From Oscillospiraceae bacterium (GTDB taxonomy: Bacteria > Bacillota > Clostridia > Oscillospirales > Ruminococcaceae), in contig CAAGJI010000065.1 of NCBI GenBank assembly GCA_900770195.1, positions 38,283 through 102,282 on the forward strand: a stretch of DNA of 64,000 nt. Direction: 5' to 3'. A program made the translations under genes and the position numbers. The notes under the pieces were generated by a model, which was given only the letters and a program-made list of their open reading frames with translations, searched no databases and was not told where the DNA came from. Shown here piece by piece: positions 7,778 through 16,756 of the stretch. How positions within the stretch are numbered: position 1 is the stretch's first letter; each line of letters starts with the position of its first letter.

Positions 7778-8734
7778 TTACTTAGCTTTGCCAAGGAATG
7801 CAGCACCGATTATGCCTGCATCGTTACCGAGTTTTGCAATAACTATTTCGGTATTTTTCTTTGAATTTCTTGTATAGACTTCTTTCTTTACGATTTCTTT
7901 CATTGGAAGAAGAAGCGGATCACCTTCGTTGCACACACCGCCGCCAATGCAGAGAACGTCAGGCTGGAAGATATTTATTGTGTTTGTGATACCTGCTGCA
8001 AGATATTTGATATACTTGTCTACAACCGCCTTAGCCGCAGGATCGCCCATTCTCATAGCTTCAAAAGATGTTCTTGCTGAAACTTTGCCTTTTCTGTCAA
8101 GTGTTATTTTGTGCATAACGCTTGTCTTGTCAGCGTCCATTGCTTCCTTTGTCATTCTGATAAGACCTGTTGCAGATGAAAATACTTCAAAACAGCCTTT
8201 TCTTCCGCAAGTACACTGTGGACCATCTACTTCGATAACAGTATGTCCGATTTCAGCACCGCCGAAGTTTGAACCTGCATAAATTTTGCCGTCAACGATT
8301 ATACCGCCGCCAACACCTGTTCCAAGTGTGATACAGACAGCATTTTTAGCACCCTTTGCAGCACCTGCAACATATTCGCCATAAGCAGCAGCGTTTGCAT
8401 CGTTTTCAACAAATGCCTGTTTGCCTGTTGCTTCAGATATGTATTTTACCATTGGAGTATTGTTAAAACCAAGGTTGTTTGAATATTCAATAATACCTGT
8501 TTCGCTGTTTGCAATACCCGGTGTGCCTATACCTATCCATTCGATGTCGTCCATTGTAAGACCTGCATCAGCAGTTGCCTTAACTGCCATTTTAGCCATA
8601 TCATCAGCTATTTCCTTTTCAGGTCTTGGAAGATTTGTCTTTGTGCTTGCCTTTGAGATAATTTCGTAGTTTTCGTTTACTACACCTGCGACGATATTTG
8701 TACCGCCGAGGTCGATTCCGATATAATATTTCAT
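7778..8734 (-). CDS. glcK: ROK-family glucokinase
   Basis: This cytosolic kinase phosphorylates glucose with ATP. The 318 residues include the ROK signature in order: phosphate-1 motif IGIDLGGTNIVAGV at the start, catalytic Asp in VENDANAAAYGE near residue 105, GTGVGGGII, and the zinc motif CTCGRKGCFE near residue 175. I start it at the ATG at 8734 because GGAGG sits five bases upstream; an ATG four codons earlier overlaps that site. It is the last gene of a minus-strand run behind manA. Glucose from cellobiose phosphorolysis would be a natural substrate. Confidence 0.92.
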   Translation of the reverse strand: MKYYIGIDLGGTNIVAGVVNENYEIISKASTKTNLPRPEKEIADDMAKMAVKATADAGLTMDDIEWIGIGTPGIANSETGIIEYSNNLGFNNTPMVKYISEATGKQAFVENDANAAAYGEYVAGAAKGAKNAVCITLGTGVGGGIIVDGKIYAGSNFGGAEIGHTVIEVDGPQCTCGRKGCFEVFSSATGLIRMTKEAMDADKTSVMHKITLDRKGKVSARTSFEAMRMGDPAAKAVVDKYIKYLAAGITNTINIFQPDVLCIGGGVCNEGDPLLLPMKEIVKKEVYTRNSKKNTEIVIAKLGNDAGIIGAAFLGKAK

Positions 8735-8763
8735 ATCTGCCTCCATTTTTATAATTTATTCAA

Positions 8764-8780
8764 AACCCGTTTAACGGGAT
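8764..8780 (-). terminator. Hairpin between manA and glcK (weak terminator or processing site)
   Basis: CCCGTT and its complement flank a tiny loop, followed on the minus strand by TTTTG. It lies between the manA stop and the glcK ribosome site, so it may lower glcK expression rather than end the transcript. Confidence 0.5.
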
Positions 8781-8789
8781 TTTTTACTT

Positions 8790-9749
8790 TCATACTTTTG
8801 TGCAAATTATATCAAGTTTTCCCGATATTTTATAAACACCATTTCCCGCAGGAATGAAAATTGAAGAACCCTTTTTCACTTCAATTTTTTCATCACCGCA
8901 TTCAATATTTCCCTCACCATCAATTACAAGTATATGGTGGAAAGATGATGCATCAGCAAGGAAGTTGACTGTTCCTCCCTGAATTTCAACCTTTATTACC
9001 ATAAAATAATCACACTGGCAAAGAATTTTTGCAGGATTTCCAAAATACATTTCAGTATCATGACGTTTCTGGTGCGGTGCAGGTGAAAGATTTGCAACAT
9101 CAAGTGCTTTTTCTATGTGAAGAGGTCTTGTATTGCCGTCTTTGTCTTTCCTGTTATAGTCATAAACTCTGTATGTGGTATTTGAATTTTCTTGTATTTC
9201 AGCAATTAATATTCCTTTTCCTATTGCGTGAATAGTGCCTGACGGAATATAGAAAACGTCTCCTTTTCTGACAGGTTCATAATTTAACTTTTCTGTAAGG
9301 GTATTGTTTTCTATGCATTTCTTGAATTCCTCTCTTGTGAGTTCTTCATTTAATCCGTAAACAAGTTCAGCATCAGGTTCACAGTCAATAACATACCACA
9401 TTTCTGTTTTACCCGGTTCGCCTTCGTTTTCAAAAGCGTATTCATCATTTGGATGAACCTGAACAGAGAGGTCTTTTTTTGCGTCAATAAGCTTTATAAG
9501 CACAGGCAGACCACCATACTTTTCACATCTTGTTCCAAGGACTTTGATTCCGTTTGCTTCTATATATTCAGCAAGAGTTTTACCCTTAAAATCGCCATTT
9601 TTTATAATGCTGTTTCCGTCTTTTCTTGCGGATAATTCCCAGCTTTCTGCTATTATTTCTTTGTCGGATTCTTTTCCATATTCTTCACGAAGGCGGGTTC
9701 CTCCCCAAAGATAATCTTTGCATTCACCCTGCAATTCAAGAATCTGCAT
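8790..9749 (-). CDS. manA: Mannose-6-phosphate isomerase, class I
   Basis: ManA converts mannose 6-phosphate to fructose 6-phosphate using one zinc ion. The 319 residues match the short Gram-positive class. Zinc ligands are visible in order: QVHPNDEYA near residue 97, Glu of GKTEMWYV near residue 114, and His of IPSGTIHAIGKG near residue 173. The C-terminal third is a second cupin. It follows the GH25 gene by 22 bases and precedes glcK, making a sugar-phosphate entry pair at the end of the nad operon. Confidence 0.93.
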   Translation of the reverse strand: MQILELQGECKDYLWGGTRLREEYGKESDKEIIAESWELSARKDGNSIIKNGDFKGKTLAEYIEANGIKVLGTRCEKYGGLPVLIKLIDAKKDLSVQVHPNDEYAFENEGEPGKTEMWYVIDCEPDAELVYGLNEELTREEFKKCIENNTLTEKLNYEPVRKGDVFYIPSGTIHAIGKGILIAEIQENSNTTYRVYDYNRKDKDGNTRPLHIEKALDVANLSPAPHQKRHDTEMYFGNPAKILCQCDYFMVIKVEIQGGTVNFLADASSFHHILVIDGEGNIECGDEKIEVKKGSSIFIPAGNGVYKISGKLDIICTKV

Positions 9750-9771
9750 TTCTTTCTCCCCCTTTTTAAAA

Positions 9772-10548
9772 TTACTTCTTTTTTAAATTAAATTCTTTCA
9801 GAAATTTTTTATAATCTCCGTTATAAACATTAAGGTCTATAAACTGCTGGTCGCCATCATATCCCAAAAGTTTTCCTTCATCATCAAATTGCCAGAAAGT
9901 CCAGTCAAGATAAGGTTCATAATAGGTGTTTCTCATCCATAGAGTGTATTTTTTCCATTCACTGCCTGATGAAAGATATTTGATATATGCTTTTGGTGTT
10001 GTGTAAAGTATAGGTGTAACACCATAATAATCTTTTAATTTTAAAAGAAGTGCGGCTAACTGTTGCTGTGTGTATGATTTTTCTGAATCATCCTCGCTTG
10101 TAAGTTCAAAATCAACAACAGGCGGAAGAACATTATCTGTTTTCGGAACATTTGAAATGAAATTTTCTGCCTGAGAAAGTCCCTCTGTTCCAAAACTGAA
10201 ATAATGATATGCACCTGCATAAAGTCCTGACTGCTGTGAACCCTGCCAGTTTGCGTTGAAATTTGAATCAACATAATCTGCACCTTCAGTTGCTTTTATA
10301 AAAGCAAAACTTATATTTTGTGAATGGAGTGCATCCCAGTCGATATTTCCCTGATACCTTGAAACATCAACACCACGCACGTCGTATTTGTTCGTGTCAG
10401 GCTTTGTAACGTCGATTTTGCCACTGTACGCAAGATAAAGCCTGCCTGCAATAAAACCTATATAACAGGCTTTCACAAGCACCACAGCCAATACTATTGC
10501 AACAATCGTTCCGATAATTCTTTTGATTGATAATTTTTTTTTCTTCAT
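9772..10548 (-). CDS. Membrane-anchored GH25 lysozyme (muramidase)
   Basis: The 258-residue protein has a short basic N-terminus and one hydrophobic segment (about residues 10-32), then a single glycoside hydrolase 25 domain that cleaves the MurNAc-GlcNAc bond. GH25 landmarks are VRGVDVSRYQGNIDWDAL (first catalytic-pocket Asp), FIKATEGADYVD, GAYHYFSFG and PVVDFELTSED (catalytic Asp-Glu). It is held outside the membrane, so a role in wall remodelling fits. It begins nine bases after the nadC stop, which ties it to that operon without an obvious functional reason. Confidence 0.9.
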   Translation of the reverse strand: MKKKKLSIKRIIGTIVAIVLAVVLVKACYIGFIAGRLYLAYSGKIDVTKPDTNKYDVRGVDVSRYQGNIDWDALHSQNISFAFIKATEGADYVDSNFNANWQGSQQSGLYAGAYHYFSFGTEGLSQAENFISNVPKTDNVLPPVVDFELTSEDDSEKSYTQQQLAALLLKLKDYYGVTPILYTTPKAYIKYLSSGSEWKKYTLWMRNTYYEPYLDWTFWQFDDEGKLLGYDGDQQFIDLNVYNGDYKKFLKEFNLKKK

Positions 10549-10556
10549 TCAGTTTT

Positions 10557-11396
10557 TCACTTTTCGATTCTCATTGAAATGTCAAAACATTTAACGGAAT
10601 GTGTCAATGCACCAAGAGATATAATATCAACACCTGTTTCAGCAACCTGTCTGATATTTTCCGATGTTATATTGCCTGATGCTTCAAGAGGAACTTTTCC
10701 ACTTGTAATTGCAACAGCTTCTTTCATCATATCACATGACATATTATCAAGCATTATAATATCAGCACCTGCTGCAAGTGCCTCTTTAAGTTCGTCAAGA
10801 GTTCTTACTTCAACCTCAATTTTTACCATATGACCGATTTTTTCACGAAGTGCCGAAATGGCAGGAGTTATTCCTCCGTATGCGTCGATATGGTTGTCTT
10901 TAAGCATTGCACCGTCAGATAAATTATATCTGTGATTTTTTCCTCCGCCTACCGTAACAGCGTATTTCTGAAGTCTGCGAAGTCCCGGAAGAGTTTTTCT
11001 TGTGTCGGTGATATGTGCATTTGTGCCTTCAACGAGTTTAACGCATTTGTTTGTGGCAGTTGCAATACCCGACATATGCTGTAAAATATTAAGGGCTGTT
11101 CTTTCGCCTTTAAGAAGAGTTTTTGTGCTTCCGTACATTCTTGCGATTATATCGCCTTTTTTGACTTCGCTGCCGTCATTTATCAAAATATTGAAATCAA
11201 CATCATTTCCCACGAGTTCAAAAACACGCTTTGCAATTTCAATTCCGCAAAGTATACCTGTATCTTTTGCTATATAGTATGCATCTGAAACTGAATCATC
11301 AGGTATAAGGTAATCTGTTGTAACATCGACATAATTTATATCTTCGTCGATTGCTTTTTTAATTATATCATCAACATAAAACATTGGAAGATTCAT
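10557..11396 (-). CDS. nadC: Nicotinate-nucleotide pyrophosphorylase (quinolinate phosphoribosyltransferase)
   Basis: NadC makes nicotinate mononucleotide from quinolinate and PRPP in de novo NAD synthesis. The 279-residue product shows ERTALNILQHMSGIAT, the substrate-binding TRKTLPGLRRLQKYAV and GGGKNHRYNLSDGAMLKDNH, then EVEVRTLDE, DIIMLDNMS and LEASGNIT of the barrel. The start is the ATG at 11396, preceded by AAAGGAAAC; an upstream in-frame ATG would overlap lexA. It shares a minus-strand operon with nadB but is separated from it by lexA. No nadA is present in the window. Confidence 0.95.
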   Translation of the reverse strand: MNLPMFYVDDIIKKAIDEDINYVDVTTDYLIPDDSVSDAYYIAKDTGILCGIEIAKRVFELVGNDVDFNILINDGSEVKKGDIIARMYGSTKTLLKGERTALNILQHMSGIATATNKCVKLVEGTNAHITDTRKTLPGLRRLQKYAVTVGGGKNHRYNLSDGAMLKDNHIDAYGGITPAISALREKIGHMVKIEVEVRTLDELKEALAAGADIIMLDNMSCDMMKEAVAITSGKVPLEASGNITSENIRQVAETGVDIISLGALTHSVKCFDISMRIEK

Positions 11397-11415
11397 TTTA
11401 ATTGTTTCCTTTCGG

Positions 11416-12015
11416 TTAATATTCTCTCTGAAGTCCCACAACTTTTCCAAGTATGGAAACATCATTTAAAATTATAGGCTGCATAGAGTCATTTTCAGGT
11501 TGTAATCTGAAATGACCATTTTCTTTGTAAAAAGTTTTTACTGTTGCGTTTTCACCATTTACAAGTGCAACGACAATATCACCGTTTTCAGCCTGCGGAG
11601 TGCTTTCCGCAATTATTATATCACCGTCATATATGCCTGCATTTACCATACTTTCACCACGTATTTTAAGTGCAAAAAGTTCACCGTCGTGGTGTTTTGA
11701 ACAAATAAACGAGATATAGCCGGAAATATTCTGTATGGCTGTTATAGGTTCGCCTGCTGTCACAACGCCTATAACAGGAACTTTAACAGAGACGGCATCG
11801 TTTTTGTATATTCTTTTTAAACTTCTGCCGCCTCTTCCTGTTCTTTCAAGATAACCTTCTGATATAAGAAGATTAATATATTTATGACCTGTTGAAGAAG
11901 AGGTGAAATTCATCATATCACAAAGTTCTCTGCAAGTTGGAGGAAAACCGTTCTGTTCAATAAATTCATCGATATTAACTAATGCTTCCTGCATCTTTTC
12001 ACGTTCTTTAGACAT
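11416..12015 (-). CDS. lexA: LexA-type repressor
   Basis: This is a 199-residue self-cleaving repressor. The N-terminal winged helix-turn-helix covers about residues 1-65 (NGFPPTCRELCDMMNFTSSST is the LexA recognition pattern). The cleavage site Ala-Gly is in GVVTAGEP near residue 85. The catalytic Ser is in IRGESMVNAGI near residue 120 and the Lys in ENATVKTFY near residue 158. An AAAGG site precedes the ATG. It sits between nadB and nadC in one operon. It could be the SOS regulator or a local paralog; I see no clear GAAC-N4-GTTC operator near the nadB promoter. Confidence 0.88.
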   Translation of the reverse strand: MSKEREKMQEALVNIDEFIEQNGFPPTCRELCDMMNFTSSSTGHKYINLLISEGYLERTGRGGRSLKRIYKNDAVSVKVPVIGVVTAGEPITAIQNISGYISFICSKHHDGELFALKIRGESMVNAGIYDGDIIIAESTPQAENGDIVVALVNGENATVKTFYKENGHFRLQPENDSMQPIILNDVSILGKVVGLQREY

Positions 12016-12040
12016 GATTTTTCAGCCTTTCATAGTTTTT

Positions 12041-13510
12041 TTATGGAGTTTCTCCGTTGACAACTTCCTGTAAAATTATTTTTGCACATACAACAGCAGC
12101 CATAGATTCAACATAATCTTCAGCAGGGACATAATTTCCACCGAGGATTGTTTTTTCAAGTTCTTTTATTTTTTCAAGACCGCTTACAGCTTCATCAAGA
12201 TGTTTTTCAACAAAATAACTTCTCTGTAAAATTCCTCTTACAGCTGTTTTTATGCCTGTAGGAATATGTTTGGCATCAGGGGCAAAATTGAAATCTGCCT
12301 CTTCAAAGTCCTTTGGTGCAGAATCTTTTTTCTTTGCAATGTCAAGTGCTGCCTGTCTTGAGAAAACAAGTGCTTCAAGAAGTGAATTACTTGCAAGGCG
12401 GTTTCCGCCGTGAACACCTGTGCATGAACATTCACCGCAGGCATACATATTTTTAATTGTTGTTTCAGAGTTTCTGTCAACTTTTATTCCGCCCATAAGA
12501 TAATGCTGGCAAGGGAATATAGGTATATAGTCCTTTGACATATCATATCCTCTTTCAAGGAGATTTTCATAAATCATAGGAAAACGGTGTTTAAGATATT
12601 CTTCACCTTTATATCTTACGTCTATGTAGAAATTATCTGAATTTGTCGCATGACTTTCTTCCATAATAGCGTGTGAAACAACATCTCTTGGTGCAAGTTC
12701 AAGACGCTTGTCGTATTTCTGCATAAATCTTTCTTTTTTATTGTTAAGAAGATACGCACCTTCACCTCTTACAGATTCAGAAACGAGGAAACATTCTCTT
12801 GTTTTGTGGTCATTAAAAGCAGTAGGGTGGAACTGAATCCAGCTTAAATGAGAAATTTCAGCACCTATATTATGTGCAAAGGCAATTCCATCGCCTGTTG
12901 CGATAGCTGAATTTGTTGTAAATGCATAAATTCTGCCTATACCGCCTGTTGCAAGAATAAGATAGTGGCAGTGATAAGCTGTATAAACGTCATTTCTGAC
13001 AACATTTATTGAAAAACCTGTTGATGTCTTTTTAAGTCCGCACATAACAGAATTATCTTTTATTGTAACATTCGGGAGTGTCTGAACTTTTTCAAGAAGT
13101 TTCTTTACAATTTCCGCACCTGTTGCATCTGCATGGTGGAAAATTCTTCTTCTTGAATGACCTCCTTCAAGAGTTCTGTCAAGTTCGCCTGATTCATTTT
13201 TGTCGAAATCAACACCTATTTTTATAAGGGTGTCTATTTCGTGTGCAGCCTGCTTAACAAGAATGTCGACTGTTTCAGGGTTATTTTTCTGTTTACCGGC
13301 TATGAAAGTATCTTCCTTGTGTTTTTCGGTTGTATCGTCATCTGTAGGCTTGTAAACGCCTGCAATTCCGCCTTGTGCAAGAGAAGAATTACAAAGAGTA
13401 AGATCTTTTTTTGAAAGCACAAGAACTTTCATATCTGATGGCAAATTCATTGCACCGTAAAGACCTGCACTGCCGCTTCCGACAACAATTACATCATACT
13501 TATTTGCCAT
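12041..13510 (-). CDS. nadB: L-aspartate oxidase
   Basis: NadB oxidises L-aspartate to iminoaspartate with FAD, the first step of NAD synthesis. The 489 residues show the FAD dinucleotide motif VVGSGSAGLYGA, SSLAQGGIAGVY, TLEGGHSRRRIFHHADATG, ILATGGIG, the active-site region HPTAF followed by SESVRGEGAYL, and ECSCTGVHGGNRLASNSLLEALVFSRQAA. In an anaerobe fumarate, not oxygen, is the likely electron acceptor. I start at ATG 13510 because AGAAGG lies just upstream. It is first in the operon and has a strong promoter. Confidence 0.95.
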   Translation of the reverse strand: MANKYDVIVVGSGSAGLYGAMNLPSDMKVLVLSKKDLTLCNSSLAQGGIAGVYKPTDDDTTEKHKEDTFIAGKQKNNPETVDILVKQAAHEIDTLIKIGVDFDKNESGELDRTLEGGHSRRRIFHHADATGAEIVKKLLEKVQTLPNVTIKDNSVMCGLKKTSTGFSINVVRNDVYTAYHCHYLILATGGIGRIYAFTTNSAIATGDGIAFAHNIGAEISHLSWIQFHPTAFNDHKTRECFLVSESVRGEGAYLLNNKKERFMQKYDKRLELAPRDVVSHAIMEESHATNSDNFYIDVRYKGEEYLKHRFPMIYENLLERGYDMSKDYIPIFPCQHYLMGGIKVDRNSETTIKNMYACGECSCTGVHGGNRLASNSLLEALVFSRQAALDIAKKKDSAPKDFEEADFNFAPDAKHIPTGIKTAVRGILQRSYFVEKHLDEAVSGLEKIKELEKTILGGNYVPAEDYVESMAAVVCAKIILQEVVNGETP

Positions 13511-13580
13511 AATAGTACCTTCTTTCATTGTAAGCAGCCTTATTTTTATAATGCCGCCTTAATTTTAAATTACAAATGCT

Positions 13581-13609
13581 ATTATATCACAAAATTTTCT
13601 CTTTTTCAA
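13581..13609 (-). promoter_or_regulatory. Promoter of the nadB-lexA-nadC operon
   Basis: On the minus strand TTGAAA (13604-13609) and TATAAT (13581-13586) are 17 bp apart, with TGA before the -10 (extended -10). Confidence 0.85.
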
Positions 13610-13660
13610 TACTTTACATATTATTTACAATAAAAATTTATTTTAATAACTCCAAATCAG

Positions 13661-13713
13661 TAATGAGGAGTGAGGAATTAAAGTGTCGCCGGTGGCGACA
13701 AATTTTATAAATC
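13661..13713. repeat. Dispersed repeat element, copy C (short)
   Basis: AATGAGGAGTGAGGAATTAA is followed by a GTCGCC/GGCGAC hairpin. It is a minimal, one-hairpin version of the family, lying just after the queH stop, where the hairpin could also act as a transcript end. Confidence 0.7.
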
Positions 13714-13719
13714 TCTCTT

Positions 13720-14361
13720 CTATTCAACTTTTACAACAGGCGGAATGTCATTTCGTTTACTGAAAGCACAACCGCAATAATTCTGTCTGTACAGATTATA
13801 TTGATGCGATAATTCTATTGAACGAATATAACCGCCTTTTTTCTTGAAGTCAGAAAACAGATATGGAATATCATATTTTGCAGCCATTCTGTCTCCACAT
13901 TCATTCAAAAACTGTGCATCTTTCATAGGACTTATTGAAAGTGTTGTTGTAAAGAAATCCGCATCATACAAAACTGCTTTTTCAGCTGTTTTTTCTATTC
14001 TGTGAGAAAGACAAATTTTGCATCTTTCGCCTCTTTCAGGGTCTTTTTCGTGACCTTTTACAAGTTCATAAAATTCATTTTCATCATATTCAGCAGGCAC
14101 AAAAGATATTTCATTTTTATGAGGCATTTCTCTGACAAGTCTTTCAAGTTCCTCAAGTCTGAATTTATATTCCGATTCAGGACTTATATTAGGGTTGTAG
14201 TAGTATATCATTATATTGAAATATTCCGAAAGATATTCCAGAACATAGCTTGAACAGGGTGCACAGCAGCAATGAAGAAAAAGCAGGGGAGTTCTGTATG
14301 AATTTGCTGCTTTTTCAAGTTCTTTGTCAAGAATAATCTGATAATTTATTTTCTGAACCAT
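13720..14361 (-). CDS. queH: Epoxyqueuosine reductase QueH
   Basis: QueH performs the last step of queuosine synthesis in tRNA, reducing epoxyqueuosine, and is unrelated to QueG. The 213-residue product shows the metal-binding cysteine pattern of the family: LLFLHCCCAPCSSYV near residue 26, YYYNPNISP, GERCKICLSHRIEKTA near residue 110, and the C-terminal YCGCAFS. The gene starts 2 bases after the ricT stop, so the two are translated from one message. Confidence 0.92.
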   Translation of the reverse strand: MVQKINYQIILDKELEKAANSYRTPLLFLHCCCAPCSSYVLEYLSEYFNIMIYYYNPNISPESEYKFRLEELERLVREMPHKNEISFVPAEYDENEFYELVKGHEKDPERGERCKICLSHRIEKTAEKAVLYDADFFTTTLSISPMKDAQFLNECGDRMAAKYDIPYLFSDFKKKGGYIRSIELSHQYNLYRQNYCGCAFSKRNDIPPVVKVE

Positions 14362-14363
14362 TT

Positions 14364-15227
14364 TTATTTATCCTCAAGACCTTTAAGTGCATTTATTTCA
14401 GATTTATCCACTTTGATATAACCGTCTTTTATAAGTTTTACATCATCTTTGTTTACTGTAACAGGAACATCTGAACCATCAGGCAAAATGCGAAGATTTC
14501 CCGAAAGAATATTTACTTCAATAACTTTTCCTCTGCCTGATTCAGTCTGAACAACCGCACCGACTTTAGGTGTTATTTTGAGGAGTTCATCATAAACATT
14601 CTGTTCATATTTAAGACAGCACATAAGTCTGCCGCAGGCACCTGAAATTTTTCCGGGATTAAGCGAAAGTCCCTGTTCTTTTGCCATTTTTATAGACACA
14701 GGCTGAAAGTCCCTCAGACAGCTTTTACAGCAAAATTCTCTTCCGCATACACCTATACCTCCAAGTACCTTTGCCTCATCTCTTACGCCTATCTGACGCA
14801 ATTCTATACGTGTTTTAAAAACAGATGCAAGATCTTTTACAAGTTCTCTGAAATCGACTCTGTTTTCAGCTGTAAAATAGAAAAGAAGTTTTTTATTGTC
14901 GAAAGTTGTTTCAACATCAACAAGTTTCATTTTAAGACCTCTTACTTCTATTCTTGACTGACAGTAAGCTAAAGCAGTTTTTTCCTTTTCTCTGTTGCTT
15001 TCTTCCTTTTCAAAATCTTCTTTTGTTGCCGACCTTATTATTGTTTTAAGTTCAGCAGGAACATCTTTATTTTTTAAAAGTCTGTTATCAAGAACAACTT
15101 CACCGCATTCAACGCCTTTTGCTGTTTCAACAATAACTTTTTCACCAACGGAATATTTTTTTTCTTCCGGTGAAAAATAATATATTTTAGTATTTTTACG
15201 AAATCTTACGCCGATTATTTCAATCAT
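14364..15227 (-). CDS. ricT: PSP1-domain protein RicT/YaaT
   Basis: RicT is part of the Fe-S containing Ric complex that assists RNase Y mRNA processing in Bacillus, and it is commonly encoded beside holB. The 287-residue product contains the PSP1 domain and the signature cysteine cluster GIGVCGREFCCKSCLRDF near residue 155, followed by SGACGRLMCCLKYEQ near residue 200. It follows holB by 19 bases. The function in this organism is inferred from the family. Confidence 0.92.
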   Translation of the reverse strand: MIEIIGVRFRKNTKIYYFSPEEKKYSVGEKVIVETAKGVECGEVVLDNRLLKNKDVPAELKTIIRSATKEDFEKEESNREKEKTALAYCQSRIEVRGLKMKLVDVETTFDNKKLLFYFTAENRVDFRELVKDLASVFKTRIELRQIGVRDEAKVLGGIGVCGREFCCKSCLRDFQPVSIKMAKEQGLSLNPGKISGACGRLMCCLKYEQNVYDELLKITPKVGAVVQTESGRGKVIEVNILSGNLRILPDGSDVPVTVNKDDVKLIKDGYIKVDKSEINALKGLEDK

Positions 15228-15246
15228 TTTTTTCTCCTGATTTTAT

Positions 15247-16257
15247 TTAGTTTTCACAAGTTATATCCGCACACATTGCTGATATAACAAAATCTGCTCG
15301 TATATTTGCCCTTAAAGCGTTCGCAGCATCATTTCCTGCCTTGTATATCTGTTCGATTTTTCCCGGCATTATGTTATCTGCCACATATTTGGCGGTTTTT
15401 CTGCTTAGTCCCATTTGTGTTTCAAGTTTTCCGCAAGATTGCAAAACAGCACTATCTCTTGCTGTTTCAACAATTGCTTCAATACATTCAGTGGCTTTTT
15501 TTCTGTCTTTGCAAAAAGGCGAAAGCGAAAGCAGCATTTGATAGGATTTTTCAGTTTTTATGCTTTTGAAAAAACTGTCTATAAGACCGATTTTTTCTTT
15601 TTCAAAAGGGTCATTTATGTAGTCAAAGCATTTTCCAATATTTCCTCCGCATATTTCAACTGATTCTTTTATTTTTTCATAATCTTCCACTGTTTCAGAA
15701 AGTATTTTTTCTGTTTCTTCTTCAGTGCATCTTGAAACAGGCAGGGATATTATTCTTGAAAGAATTGTCTGCAAAAAAATATCCTTATTCGGTGCTGTAA
15801 ATATTATATATCCGTATTCGGGGGGTTCTTCAAGAATTTTAAGCAGCATATTCTGAACCTGATTCCAGCTTCCGACATTTGTACAATCGGGAAAAATAAG
15901 TATTTTACTTCTGCCTTCGCTTGGATATTCATAAAGTTTTGAACGCATATCACGGACCGTTCCTTCTTTTGGTTCAAAAGCTTCACCAACTGTAAAAGCC
16001 CCAAGTTTGCCTGTCTTGGCTGCTGTAAAGACGTCAGGGTGCATATTCTTTTTTACTGTTAAACAAGCCTTACATTTTCCGCAAGGTCTTAAACCCTCTT
16101 CTGCCGTGCATAGAAGCATTGCTGCATAGTCGTTTGCAAGATGTTTTTTGCCCGTTCCCCTTTCGCCATACAAAAGAACACCATGTGCAGGTCTGTCGTT
16201 TTTTGTCATATTTCTAAGTATGTTCCACGCATACCTGTTTCCGCTGTTTTCAAGCAT
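15247..16257 (-). CDS. holB: DNA polymerase III delta' subunit
   Basis: HolB is a clamp-loader subunit. The 336-residue product has an N-terminal ATPase-like domain with the P-loop LLYGERGTGKKHLAND near residue 25, the zinc-finger Cys cluster CGKCKACLTVKKNMHPDV near residue 58, and LLKILEEPPE near residue 136 as in DnaX/HolB proteins. The start at ATG 16257 is set by AAAGGA upstream; longer open frames run back over a repeat fragment and the rnhA end. It is co-directional with rnhA and ricT. Confidence 0.88.
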   Translation of the reverse strand: MLENSGNRYAWNILRNMTKNDRPAHGVLLYGERGTGKKHLANDYAAMLLCTAEEGLRPCGKCKACLTVKKNMHPDVFTAAKTGKLGAFTVGEAFEPKEGTVRDMRSKLYEYPSEGRSKILIFPDCTNVGSWNQVQNMLLKILEEPPEYGYIIFTAPNKDIFLQTILSRIISLPVSRCTEEETEKILSETVEDYEKIKESVEICGGNIGKCFDYINDPFEKEKIGLIDSFFKSIKTEKSYQMLLSLSPFCKDRKKATECIEAIVETARDSAVLQSCGKLETQMGLSRKTAKYVADNIMPGKIEQIYKAGNDAANALRANIRADFVISAMCADITCEN

Positions 16258-16280
16258 TTTACAAGTGTCCTTTCTTTTAA

Positions 16281-16300
16281 AATTAGGAATTAGAAATTGC
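16281..16300. repeat. Dispersed repeat fragment, copy D
   Basis: TTAGGAATTAGAAATTG in the rnhA-holB gap is the terminal unit of the repeat family with no attached hairpin. Confidence 0.5.
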
Positions 16301-16312
16301 TCTGTGATATAA

Positions 16313-16750
16313 TTACTGATATTTATGGCAGGCTTCAACTGCCAATGCATCGCATCTTTCATTTTCAGGGTGTCCTGCGTGCCCTTTTACCCAGTTGAAA
16401 GTAACCTTGTGTATTTCAAGCAGGGGAAGGAGTTTTTTCCATAAATCAACATTCAAAGCAGGTTTTTTATCTGATTTTACCCAGCCTTTTTTCTGCCATG
16501 AATAAACCCAGCCTTTTGTTATGCTGTCAACTACATATTTGCTGTCGGTTGTTACCAGAACTTCACATGGTTCTTTAAGTGCTGAAAGTCCTGTTATAAC
16601 TCCCATAAGTTCCATTCTGTTATTGGTGGTTTCAGGTTCACCGCCTGAAAATTCCTTTTCAGTATCTTTATATCTTAAAATGACACCATATCCGCCAGGG
16701 CCGGGATTTCCGCTGCAAGCACCATCTGAAAATAAAAAAACTTTTTTCAT
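16313..16750 (-). CDS. rnhA: Ribonuclease HI
   Basis: RNase HI removes RNA from RNA-DNA hybrids. The 145-residue protein has the complete active site: Asp in FSDGACSGNPGPGGYG near residue 9, Glu in NNRMELMGVI near residue 47, Asp in TTDSKYVVDSI near residue 69, and the C-terminal His/Asp in VKGHAGHPENERCDALA near residue 125-135. It lacks the N-terminal hybrid-binding domain found in some Firmicute homologs. The gap to the next gene upstream is 6 bases. Confidence 0.96.
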   Translation of the reverse strand: MKKVFLFSDGACSGNPGPGGYGVILRYKDTEKEFSGGEPETTNNRMELMGVITGLSALKEPCEVLVTTDSKYVVDSITKGWVYSWQKKGWVKSDKKPALNVDLWKKLLPLLEIHKVTFNWVKGHAGHPENERCDALAVEACHKYQ

Positions 16751-16756
16751 CTGATT

